Position numbers and translations under genes: made by a program. A stretch of DNA of 5,416 bases from Desulfobacterales bacterium (lineage in GTDB: Bacteria > Desulfobacterota > Desulfobacteria > Desulfobacterales > Desulfobacteraceae). A model generated the notes under the pieces. It did not search any database. It saw only the letters and a list, made by a program, of their open reading frames with translations, and was not told where the DNA came from. The DNA lies in NCBI GenBank assembly GCA_022361135.1, contig JAKSBM010000790.1, forward strand, positions 1-5,416, written 5' to 3'. This document shows, piece after piece, positions 1 to 5,416 of this stretch. The number at the start of each line of letters is the position of its first letter. Position 1 is the first letter of the stretch.

Positions 1-420
1 AGACACCGCCCCCACCATGCAGAAGGTGTCCAACCAGGAGCCCTGGCGCAGGGCGGAAATAAAGCCCAGGGGAAGGCCCACGGCCACGGCAATGGCAATG
101 GCGGCAAAGGCCAGTTCCAGGGTGGGGCGGATGCGGTCGGCCAGGATCTGGGAGACATTTTCCTTGCGCAGGAATGAGGTGCCCAGATCCCCCACGGCCA
201 GCCCCCCCAGGTAGTTGAGGTAGCGGATGTGCAATGGCTTGTCCAGGCCCCACTCCTTTTCCAATTGGGCAATGAGTTTGGGATCCGGTGCCCGGCGTTG
301 GTCCATGGCCATGTATGCGGCATTCCCCGGTAAAATGTTCAATAGAAAGAACATGATCAGGGTGATGAAAAATATGGTGGGGATAAATTGCAGCAGCCGT
401 TTGAGTGCGTAGGTATACAT
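1..420 (-). CDS. ABC transporter permease, DppB/OppB type (N-terminal 140 codons, partial)
   Basis: This is the inner-membrane channel subunit of a peptide/nickel-type ABC importer, which passes solute delivered by a periplasmic binding protein. The reading frame starts at an ATG (complement of 418-420) and stays open to the left edge, so the C-terminal part is missing. The protein begins MYTYALKRLLQFIPTIFFIT, with a first membrane helix at about residues 9-28. The family-typical stretch GDLGTSF follows near residue 83, and then TLELAFAAIAIAVAVGLPLG, the second helix at the start of the transport domain. These match the usual DppB N-terminus in order and spacing. AAGGGG eight bases upstream is a fair ribosome-binding site. 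It lies 168 bp downstream of SBP1 on the same strand, the normal order for such operons; further permease and ATPase genes probably lie beyond the window. The substrate cannot be read from this fragment. Confidence 0.93.
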   Translation of the reverse strand, partial: MYTYALKRLLQFIPTIFFITLIMFFLLNILPGNAAYMAMDQRRAPDPKLIAQLEKEWGLDKPLHIRYLNYLGGLAVGDLGTSFLRKENVSQILADRIRPTLELAFAAIAIAVAVGLPLGFISALRQGSWLDTFCMVGAVS

Positions 421-527
421 GGTGATTACCCCTTGGGTGGCCCCTCGGCCGTGGTCGGAATGTCCGGGGGGATGGGATGACGCCCATGGGGCATCCCGTT
501 TGATCCGTCCATTCAACCGGTTGATAT

Positions 528-551
528 GCCCGGCGGCCGGAACCGCCGGGC
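528..551 (-). promoter_or_regulatory. GC-rich hairpin between SBP1 and permease genes
   Basis: A perfect 9-bp inverted repeat, GCCCGGCGG (528-536) and CCGCCGGGC (543-551), encloses a 6-nt loop. In the leftward transcript it falls about 38 nt after the SBP1 stop codon. No T-run follows the stem on the minus strand, so it does not look like a full intrinsic terminator. The likely role (inference) is to stabilise the 3' end of the SBP1 message, or to attenuate read-through, so that binding protein is made in excess over permease. Confidence 0.55.
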
Positions 552-588
552 TTTGGTCCTTAACAGCCCGTTTTCAGGTGAGTTGGGC

Positions 589-2187
589 CTATTTATTTGC
601 CCGGGGGGATGAGGCTTCGATCCAGAGGTTGGTGAAATCCTGGAACATCATCTCCGGTGCCACCGGCTCAATGCCGTGGACCCAGGGTTGGTAGGCAATG
701 ATGGCCTTGTTGTAGTTAAAGAACCAGATGGGGGCATCCTCGTGGAGGACGGCATCGGCGGCCTTGACATAGCTCATGCGTTCCACCGGATCCATGGTGG
801 CCCGGGCCATGGCCAACAGCTTGTCGTACTGGGCGTTGTTGTATTGGATATAGTTGCCCGAGGAGGGCAGGGTTTTTGAGTCGAATCGGGTGGCGGCGGC
901 CAAGGGGTTGGGGCCGGATTCGATGGACCAGATATAGGCCTGGTAGTCGCCCTTTTTCAGGCGCTGGGCCAGCATGCCGCCTTCCAGCTGCTGGGGAACG
1001 ACCTTAATGTTGATCTTTTTCAGGAAGGGGATGATGGCTTCCACCACCCGGACGCCGTAGGACTGGCTATTGGTGCCGATGATTTCCACGGTGAAACCGT
1101 TTTCGTAACCGGCTTCCTTCATCAGGGCGCGGGCCTTTGTCAGGTTGTATTCATAGGGGGCCAGATCGGGGTCAAAGGCCGGGGAGGAGGAGGGCAGAAA
1201 AGAGGTGGCCTTGAAGGCCTTGCCCTTGAGCAGCTTTTTAATGATGAGTTCGGAGTTCAGGGCATGGTTGAAGGCCTGGCGGACCCGTTTGTCGGTGAAG
1301 GGTTTGTAATGGGGGTTGAAGCCGATGTGGCGGGTGTACATTTCCGCCACTTCGATCATATTGTTCTGGATTTCGGGATCCTGCTGGTAGACGGCGTATT
1401 GGGCCGATCCCACCAGGTTGGCATCCAATTCCTTGGCACGGAAGGCCATGTCCCGGGCCGATCCTTCGGGCATGATTTTGTAAATCACCCGGTCCAGGTA
1501 GGGTTTGCCCGCTTCAAAATAACCGTCGAATTTTTCCAGGACGATTTCGCTGCCCTTGACCCATTTGACGAATTTAAAGGGACCGCAGCCCACGGGATGG
1601 GTGCCGAAACCATTGCCCCGGGCGTCCACTTCTTCCTTGGGCACGATGGAGGTTTCTGCTTTGTAAAAGAGGTAACCCGGCTCGGTGACGTGGTCCAGGG
1701 TGATTTCCAGTGTGAAGTCGTCGATTTTTTTCAGGCCGGAGATGGCCTTGGCAGATCCGTCCTGAACTGCGGCAGCACCCTTGACGCCCTTGATGTACAT
1801 GGCACCGGAAGAGGCGGTTTCCGGTTTCATGATCCGGTTGTAACTGTAAATGATATCATCGGCAATGAGGGTGCGGCCGTTGTGGAATTTGACATCCTTT
1901 CGCAGGGTGTAGGTGTAAACCAGGCCGTCGGCCGAAGGCGTGACCGCCGTGGCCAGGTCCAGGACCGGCAGGTTGGTGGCGGTGTCCCATTTATAAAGGC
2001 TGCGATTGATGTTCAACCCCACGATGTAGTCCTGGGTGTTGGATGTGCGGTGCATGTCCAGGGAAAAGACATCCCCGCCGTAGGGAGCGCAGAAGACAAA
2101 GGTACCGCCGCTGCGGACGGCAAATGCATTCTGGCTGAAAATGAGACACAATATCAACGAAATGAGAACAACTGCTTTCTTACCCAT
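589..2187 (-). CDS. ABC transporter solute-binding protein, family 5 (SBP_bac_5, DppA/OppA-like); SBP1
   Basis: This is a periplasmic receptor that captures a small solute and hands it to the adjacent permease. The 532-residue length is typical of the family. The N-terminus, MGKKAVVLISLILCLIFSQNAFA, has two lysines, a hydrophobic core and an AxA-type site, so cleavage after residue 23 is expected; the early Cys14 is not in a lipobox. Family marks follow in order: SADGLVYTYTLRKDVKFHNG (about 85-104), HPVGCGPFKFVKW (from about 197), KPFTDKRVRQAFNHAL in the middle, and APIWFFNY near the C-terminus. The frame is open 11 codons further upstream, but AAGGAGGA sits just before the chosen ATG (2185-2187), which decides the start. 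The ligand (peptide, nickel, opine or other) cannot be assigned from sequence alone. It leads an operon with the downstream permease and is divergent to the XRE-DctP regulator. Confidence 0.95.
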   Translation of the reverse strand: MGKKAVVLISLILCLIFSQNAFAVRSGGTFVFCAPYGGDVFSLDMHRTSNTQDYIVGLNINRSLYKWDTATNLPVLDLATAVTPSADGLVYTYTLRKDVKFHNGRTLIADDIIYSYNRIMKPETASSGAMYIKGVKGAAAVQDGSAKAISGLKKIDDFTLEITLDHVTEPGYLFYKAETSIVPKEEVDARGNGFGTHPVGCGPFKFVKWVKGSEIVLEKFDGYFEAGKPYLDRVIYKIMPEGSARDMAFRAKELDANLVGSAQYAVYQQDPEIQNNMIEVAEMYTRHIGFNPHYKPFTDKRVRQAFNHALNSELIIKKLLKGKAFKATSFLPSSSPAFDPDLAPYEYNLTKARALMKEAGYENGFTVEIIGTNSQSYGVRVVEAIIPFLKKINIKVVPQQLEGGMLAQRLKKGDYQAYIWSIESGPNPLAAATRFDSKTLPSSGNYIQYNNAQYDKLLAMARATMDPVERMSYVKAADAVLHEDAPIWFFNYNKAIIAYQPWVHGIEPVAPEMMFQDFTNLWIEASSPRANK

Positions 2188-2333
2188 GATTCCTCCTTCT
2201 TCACAATTAATGATGAACAACTCGAACCTGGTAACGGCAACACCGTCTGCAACAGTTTACCCCTCATCAGCTCCGGGTTTCCGGGGAAGGAAACGGCTGG
2301 AGCCGGAGATGTATGCATATTTTGATGGATCCG
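2188..2333 (-). other. Long 5' leader of the SBP1 transcript
   Basis: If the promoter at 2340-2368 is used, transcription starts near 2333 and leaves about 145 nt before the SBP1 start codon. Only small stems are visible, for example ACGG-TGTTG-CCGT and GGC-TCCA-GCC on the minus strand. I do not recognise a riboswitch class, a leader peptide with its own ribosome-binding site, or a terminator. The open frame through it is most likely incidental. Confidence 0.35.
2191..2198 (-). promoter_or_regulatory. Ribosome-binding site of SBP1
   Basis: On the minus strand AAGGAGGA is followed by ATC and then ATG. It is a near-perfect Shine-Dalgarno sequence with slightly short spacing. It sits inside the longer open frame and so argues for initiation at 2187 instead of the upstream alternative at 2220. 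Confidence 0.8.
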
Positions 2334-2339
2334 GTCCCA

Positions 2340-2368
2340 GGTATATTCAGAAGAAATATTCTTGTCAA
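2340..2368 (-). promoter_or_regulatory. Sigma70-type promoter of SBP1
   Basis: On the minus strand a perfect -35 box TTGACA (2368-2363) is followed after exactly 17 nt by TATACC (2345-2340) as the -10 box. The expected start of transcription is about 2333. The -35 box lies within the palindrome at 2357-2373, so a bound protein there would directly affect RNA polymerase. Confidence 0.7.
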
Positions 2369-2373
2369 GAATA
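2357..2373. promoter_or_regulatory. 17-bp palindromic operator candidate over the SBP1 -35 box
   Basis: TATTCTTG-T-CAAGAATA has perfect 8-bp arms around one central base, a size and symmetry suited to a dimeric helix-turn-helix protein. It covers the SBP1 -35 box and lies in the divergent region between SBP1 and the XRE-DctP gene. The XRE-DctP protein is therefore the first candidate to bind it (inference). Occupancy should block the SBP1 promoter; its effect on the divergent regulator gene is unclear. Confidence 0.55.
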
Positions 2374-2390
2374 ATCATGAATAAAAATGC

Positions 2391-2419
2391 TTGATTAATC
2401 GGGCTGAATATTCTTTAGT
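2391..2419 (+). promoter_or_regulatory. Possible promoter of the XRE-DctP gene
   Basis: TTGATT (2391-2396), a 17-nt spacer and TTTAGT (2414-2419) each match four of six consensus bases. The spacer contains most of two 8-bp palindromes, GATTAATC (2393-2400) and GAATATTC (2406-2413), which could be regulator contacts. The match is moderate and the region is AT-rich, so chance is a real alternative. Confidence 0.35.
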
Positions 2420-2485
2420 GGTGGGGTCTTAATACATCCCCCCAATGGAAGGAGAATTGTCATCGCACCCCGGAAAAAGGAAAAT

Positions 2486-3631
2486 GTGGACGTTGGATTT
2501 GAGAATCAGATCCAGGAAAGCGTGGGATTCAAGGTTCGGGATCTGAGAAAATCGGCCGGCCTCAGCTCTGTGGATCTGGCCCGGGCCACGGGGATTTCCC
2601 AGGGCCACCTCTCCAAGATAGAGACGGGCAAGGCCACCATTTCCGTGAAAGCCCTCTCCCAGATCTGTCGCCATTTCAACCGCCCCTTGAACTATCTTTT
2701 CCAGAAGGAGGAGGCCAGCTATATCCTCATGGGGACCTTGAACATCGGCGAAGGCCCGGAAAAGGACACCATTCTCTGGCTGGGGGAGGAGCTGGAACGA
2801 ACCACCGGGCAGATGCTTTCCCTGGTTCGGTTGGAGGCCCACCAATTGGGAACGGTGACCAACCCCGTGGAATACCTGCACAAGGGCAGCCTCCATTTGT
2901 TCATGGACGATCTCTACCTCTTCCGGAAGTATGTGCCCGAGTTTGATCTTTTTTCTCTGCCCTATTTATTCCAGGACACGGCCCAGCATCAGTCCTTTCT
3001 GGGCAGTTCCATTTTTGAGGAACGGTTCCGGGGCCCCCTCCTGGAACAGGGGATTCGTTTTATCAATCCCCGCTGGAATTGGTTCCGGGGGGTGGAAATG
3101 ACCCTGATTGCCCGGGAGCCGGTTTTTTCCCCGGAGGATGTGAAGGGAAAGCGGATCCGCATCTTTGATTCCCGGGTGTCCCGTGAATACTGGGCACAGC
3201 TGGGGGCTGAGCCCGTTTTCATCCCCTGGGAGTATACGGCCGATGCCATGGCCGACGGAAAAATCGATATTCTGCCCTCCTTTAAATCCCACATCTACCC
3301 CATGGAATTCTGTAAAAATGCCAGGTATGTCACCGAGATCGGCGGGATTCCTTCCATCGTGGGCATGGTGATGAACGAAAGCCGGTTCCAATTGTTGTCC
3401 CCGGCCTTCCAGAATGCCCTGGTCCAGAGCTGCGATAGGGCAGGGGAACGGTTTTCCAAATCCGTTGTGGAATCCAATATCCTTTACACGGAGCAGAATA
3501 TCCGGGAAAACAATGCCGTATATATCAAAACCGACCTCTCCCCCTGGCAGGCCGCGGCCCAGGATGTCCAAGGGGTTTTGAAAGCCAAAGGGCTGGTTTC
3601 CGGCCGGGTGCTGGATGCCGTTGGAAAATAA
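2486..3631 (+). CDS. XRE-family HTH regulator fused to a DctP/TRAP-type solute-binding domain
   Basis: This is a probable cytoplasmic one-component regulator that senses a small organic acid or similar solute. Residues about 14-72 form an XRE/Cro-type helix-turn-helix: VRDLRKSAGLSSVDLARATG is followed by ISQGHLSKIETGKATIS, a textbook recognition region. From residue about 79 to the end the protein follows the DctP fold: EELERTTGQ, then FRKYVPEFDLFSLPYLFQD (146-164), then SPEDVKGKRIRIFDSR (215-230), then ADGKIDILPS (256-265). Arg225 sits where TRAP binding proteins keep the arginine that holds a substrate carboxylate. The usual GQEN-P motif is changed to ILPS. There is no signal peptide or membrane segment, so it is not an exported receptor. 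The start is a GTG with a weak AAGGA site; no ATG, GTG or TTG lies further upstream in the frame. It is divergent to SBP1 and convergent with the GntR gene. Standard annotation might call it simply an XRE regulator or a TRAP binding protein. Confidence 0.9.
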   Translation: MDVGFENQIQESVGFKVRDLRKSAGLSSVDLARATGISQGHLSKIETGKATISVKALSQICRHFNRPLNYLFQKEEASYILMGTLNIGEGPEKDTILWLGEELERTTGQMLSLVRLEAHQLGTVTNPVEYLHKGSLHLFMDDLYLFRKYVPEFDLFSLPYLFQDTAQHQSFLGSSIFEERFRGPLLEQGIRFINPRWNWFRGVEMTLIAREPVFSPEDVKGKRIRIFDSRVSREYWAQLGAEPVFIPWEYTADAMADGKIDILPSFKSHIYPMEFCKNARYVTEIGGIPSIVGMVMNESRFQLLSPAFQNALVQSCDRAGERFSKSVVESNILYTEQNIRENNAVYIKTDLSPWQAAAQDVQGVLKAKGLVSGRVLDAVGK

Positions 3632-3697
3632 GCCTCATCCATTGGGGTGTGACTTCTGTATTTGATTTTTTTTTCGGTGGATTCCGGATTCTATTTT
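3632..3697. terminator. Convergent gap with T-tract; weak terminator candidate
   Basis: This gap separates the stop codons of two convergent genes. It holds a small stem, CATCC-ATTG-GGGTG (3636-3649, with one G-T pair), and further on a run of nine T (3666-3674). The stem is short and about 16 nt from the T-run, so this is not a clean intrinsic terminator. No better stem is visible on either strand. Confidence 0.25.
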
Positions 3698-4396
3698 TTA
3701 GAAAAGATATTCTTCCTTTTCTTCCATCATTCGTTTCAGGTTCAGGATGGCATGTTTTCGGGAATGGGAAATATGATTTGAAAGGATCTGGGAGGCCGTG
3801 TCCCCATCCCGGTCCATGACCGCCTCAAAAATTTTGCTGTGCTCGGTCCGGTCCGATTGTTCCGATGTGACATATTGAAGGCTGTTTTTGTATTTCAAGT
3901 GGAGCAGATCAAAGGTGGTTTTAAGGGATTGGAGTCGGATATGTTGGCCGGACAGGGAGGCCAGGGTGATGTGGAATCCCATGTTTTTTAATAATTTTTC
4001 ATTGATGAAAATGCTTTTCAACGAATCCAGATAGTCCTGGTGACTCTGGCGGAGCAAGGCAATGCCTTCATCGTCAAGCCTTTGAATGGTCTCCCGGACC
4101 AGGGCCACTTCCAATTGTTCCCTGAATTTATAGATTTCTTCCACCTCGCTGAGGGTCACCGGTTCAATGTAATATCCCTTGTTGGGCTTTCTGTTGACCA
4201 GACCTTGGAATTCAAGGAATTTCAGGGCCTGGATAACCGGTGTGGCACTCATCCCCAATTTGCTTGCCAATTCCCGGAAAGGTAGTTTTTGTCCGGCCAC
4301 AATTTCATTGTGAAAAAGCATCTTTTTAATTCCCACAAGGGCTTTTTGAGTGAGATCTTCCTGGGCCTTTCCTTGGTTTTTTTCAAGCTTTGTCAT
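3698..4396 (-). CDS. GntR-family transcriptional regulator, FadR/FCD subfamily
   Basis: This is a DNA-binding regulator that typically releases or changes operator binding when a carboxylate metabolite binds its C-terminal domain. From the chosen ATG the protein has 232 residues, normal for FCD members. The N-terminal winged helix spans about 15-79, with FRELASKLGMSATPVIQALK and the wing NRKPNKGYYIEP. The helical FCD domain follows (about 84-220). Its metal-site positions are visible: Asn138 where Asp is usual, His142, His186 and His208. Residues Ala51 and Ile55 replace the arginines of the common SRTPVREAL motif, so DNA recognition may be atypical. Starts: ATG at 4396 has GGAG four bases upstream and gives the usual short lead-in; ATG at 4408 and GTG at 4483 are in frame but lack a good ribosome-binding site. 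It is divergent to SBP2, which it probably controls (inference). Ligand unknown. Confidence 0.92.
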   Translation of the reverse strand: MTKLEKNQGKAQEDLTQKALVGIKKMLFHNEIVAGQKLPFRELASKLGMSATPVIQALKFLEFQGLVNRKPNKGYYIEPVTLSEVEEIYKFREQLEVALVRETIQRLDDEGIALLRQSHQDYLDSLKSIFINEKLLKNMGFHITLASLSGQHIRLQSLKTTFDLLHLKYKNSLQYVTSEQSDRTEHSKIFEAVMDRDGDTASQILSNHISHSRKHAILNLKRMMEEKEEYLF

Positions 4397-4570
4397 GGGG
4401 CTCCACATGGCTAAACAATCTTTGTCCAACCCGATTGTCTGAAGGATTTCGTATTTTCTTAAAACTGTTGCAGTGATGGACACGCTACCATAATCCCGTG
4501 GGGTTTCCCATGGATTTTTTTTATTAAAATTTCAAATTAAATTATGAAATGAAATTGCAAAAACAAATTA

Positions 4571-4597
4571 TTGACCAAAATATTTATTTGTTATAAC
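4571..4597 (+). promoter_or_regulatory. Candidate promoter of SBP2
   Basis: TTGACC (4571-4576) matches five of six -35 bases and TATAAC (4592-4597) matches five of six -10 bases. The spacer is only 15 nt, shorter than the optimum, so the promoter may be weak or depend on an activator. It lies about 75 bp before the SBP2 start codon in a markedly AT-rich stretch (4511-4596). Confidence 0.4.
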
Positions 4598-4599
4598 CA
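4588..4599. promoter_or_regulatory. Possible GntR-type operator before SBP2
   Basis: TTGTTATAACCA contains the perfect 8-bp palindrome GTTATAAC (4590-4597). The GT-N4-AC layout with a central TA resembles general GntR-family sites. It overlaps the candidate SBP2 -10 box, the place for a repressor. A wider inverted repeat, AACAAAT (4562-4568) and ATTTGTT (4586-4592), encloses the -35 box. Binding by the adjacent GntR protein is inferred. Such short AT-rich palindromes can arise by chance, and the regulator's altered recognition helix makes the consensus comparison weaker. Confidence 0.35.
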
Positions 4600-4658
4600 G
4601 GGTGCACAATGCGTTAAGTTCGTTTCATGCAGCCAAACAAGATACCCGAGAGTTGAGG

Positions 4659-4664
4659 AAGGAG
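4659..4664 (+). promoter_or_regulatory. Ribosome-binding site of SBP2
   Basis: AAGGAG precedes two consecutive in-frame ATG codons, at 4669 (spacing 4) and 4672 (spacing 7). The second has the better spacing. A third ATG at 4665 is in another frame and reaches a stop after five codons. Confidence 0.75.
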
Positions 4665-4671
4665 ATGTATG

Positions 4672-5416
4672 ATGCAATTTAAGTCGTGTAAGTCCCTTGT
4701 CTTTATCCTGATGTTGATTGCCATGGCCCTGGGAACCGCCTGGGCCGGCAATGCCCCCCGCCACGGCGGCAGTCTGGTCTTTGTCGCCCCCTACGACGGC
4801 AGTATCCTGACCCTGGATCCCCATAAAACCAGTAAAGAGCAAGATTTTTTGGTGACCATCAACCTCCATCGCAGCCTCTATGCCTGGAGCGCCAAGGCCA
4901 ATCGTCCCCTGCCGGAATTGGTCTCCGATGATATCCAAGTGTCCGGGGACGGCCTCACCCATACCTATACGTTGAAGCCCCAGATTAAATTCCATACTGG
5001 ACGGACCATGACCGTGGCCGATGTAATCGGTTCCTACGAGCGGATTCTATCTTTAAAACCCGCATCTCCGGCCCGGCGTTTTATCAATGTGATTGCCGGT
5101 GCTGAAGCCTATGCCAAGGGAGAAGCCAATAGCGTTGTTGGCCTCAAGGATTTGGGAAATGATCGATTCTCCATTACATTTAGCAAGCGCATTGATCCGT
5201 CCTATGATTTATACCAGCCCGGTACGGCCATTCTTCCCATGGATGAGGTGGCTAAAAGGGGTGAAACATTCGGCAACCAGCCCGTGGGGTGTGGGCCTTT
5301 TAAGTTTGGCAAATGGGTGAAGGGTTCCGAAGTGGTCCTGGAAAAATTCAATGGGTTTTATAAGGAAAATAGACCCTATTTGGATAAACTGGTTTATAAA
5401 ATCATGATGGAAAGTG
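4672..5416 (+). CDS. ABC transporter solute-binding protein, family 5 (SBP_bac_5); SBP2, 3' end outside window
   Basis: This is a second periplasmic binding protein for an ABC importer and a paralogue of SBP1. The first 248 codons are visible and the frame is open at the right edge. The N-terminus MQFKSCKSLVFILMLIAMAL runs into GTAWA, a Sec signal peptide likely cleaved after residue 25. The mature part parallels SBP1 block by block: GGSLVFVAPYDG, LDPHKTSKEQDFLV, HRSLYAW, DGLTHTYTL, IKFHTGRT, then PVGCGPFKFGKWVKGSEVVL (204-223), which is nearly identical to SBP1. Inserts and substitutions between these blocks, for example around residues 120-165, suggest a different ligand preference. The start could also be the ATG at 4669. 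It is transcribed away from the GntR gene. Transport partners presumably follow to the right but are not seen. Confidence 0.93.
   Translation, partial: MQFKSCKSLVFILMLIAMALGTAWAGNAPRHGGSLVFVAPYDGSILTLDPHKTSKEQDFLVTINLHRSLYAWSAKANRPLPELVSDDIQVSGDGLTHTYTLKPQIKFHTGRTMTVADVIGSYERILSLKPASPARRFINVIAGAEAYAKGEANSVVGLKDLGNDRFSITFSKRIDPSYDLYQPGTAILPMDEVAKRGETFGNQPVGCGPFKFGKWVKGSEVVLEKFNGFYKENRPYLDKLVYKIMMES

Noticed and set aside
2245..2285. CTGATGA and GAAAC strings in the SBP1 leader, reminiscent of a hammerhead ribozyme core
   Set aside because: The two strings are only eight bases apart and in an order that leaves no room for the required stems, so the match is a coincidence.
1264..2325. Long plus-strand open frame of 353 codons opposite SBP1
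   Set aside because: It is the antisense shadow of the SBP1 coding sequence: it lacks recognisable domains and a ribosome-binding site, while the opposite strand encodes a complete, well-conserved protein.
2154..2378. Possible leader peptide in the SBP1 upstream region
   Set aside because: It overlaps the SBP1 start in another frame, begins upstream of the predicted transcription start and has no convincing ribosome-binding site.
2966..3571. Minus-strand open frame of 201 codons opposite the XRE-DctP gene
   Set aside because: Antisense shadow with low-complexity, Gly/Pro-rich translation and no family features; the plus strand carries the clear HTH and DctP domains.
3664..3697. T-tract between the convergent genes as a strong bidirectional terminator
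   Set aside because: No stable GC stem directly precedes the T-run on either strand; kept only as a weak candidate.
4595..4620. Sigma54-type promoter before SBP2
   Set aside because: No GG-N10-GC arrangement with the expected flanking bases could be found.
4591..4995. Minus-strand open frame of 134 codons over the SBP2 start
   Set aside because: It covers the SBP2 signal peptide and promoter region in antisense, has repetitive Gly/Gln-rich translation and no ribosome-binding site.

Overview
The window has the look of a transporter-rich Gram-negative, anaerobe-type genome, plausibly a Desulfobacterota (sulfate-reducer-like) relative. That assignment is only an impression, based on the abundance of solute-binding proteins, a TRAP-type (DctP) ligand domain, mixed GC content and strong AAGGAG ribosome-binding sites. 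No rRNA or tRNA gene or other taxonomic marker is present. I see no phage gene, insertion sequence, CRISPR array or RNA gene.

Layout from left to right. Positions 1-420 (minus) hold the N-terminal 140 codons of a DppB-type ABC permease that runs off the left edge. Positions 421-588 are a spacer with a strong GC hairpin. Positions 589-2187 (minus) are a complete family 5 ABC solute-binding protein (SBP1) with a Sec signal peptide; SBP1 and the permease form an operon transcribed leftward. Positions 2188-2485 are a divergent control region with a very good minus-strand promoter, TTGACA-N17-TATACC, whose -35 box lies inside a 17-bp palindrome. Positions 2486-3631 (plus) encode an unusual regulator: an XRE-type helix-turn-helix joined to a DctP/TRAP solute-binding domain, with no signal peptide. 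After a 66-bp convergent gap, positions 3698-4396 (minus) encode a GntR/FCD regulator. An AT-rich control region follows, and from about 4672 (plus) a second family 5 solute-binding protein (SBP2), clearly a paralogue of SBP1, runs off the right edge.

How the parts may work together (inference): two related ABC uptake systems, probably for peptides or other small organic solutes, point away from each other. Between them sit two regulators of different families. The XRE-DctP protein is divergent to SBP1 and is the natural candidate to bind the palindrome on the SBP1 promoter. The GntR/FCD protein is divergent to SBP2 and is the natural candidate for the SBP2 promoter. The most interesting item is the XRE-DctP fusion, which appears to be a transporter-type binding protein reused as a cytoplasmic ligand sensor.
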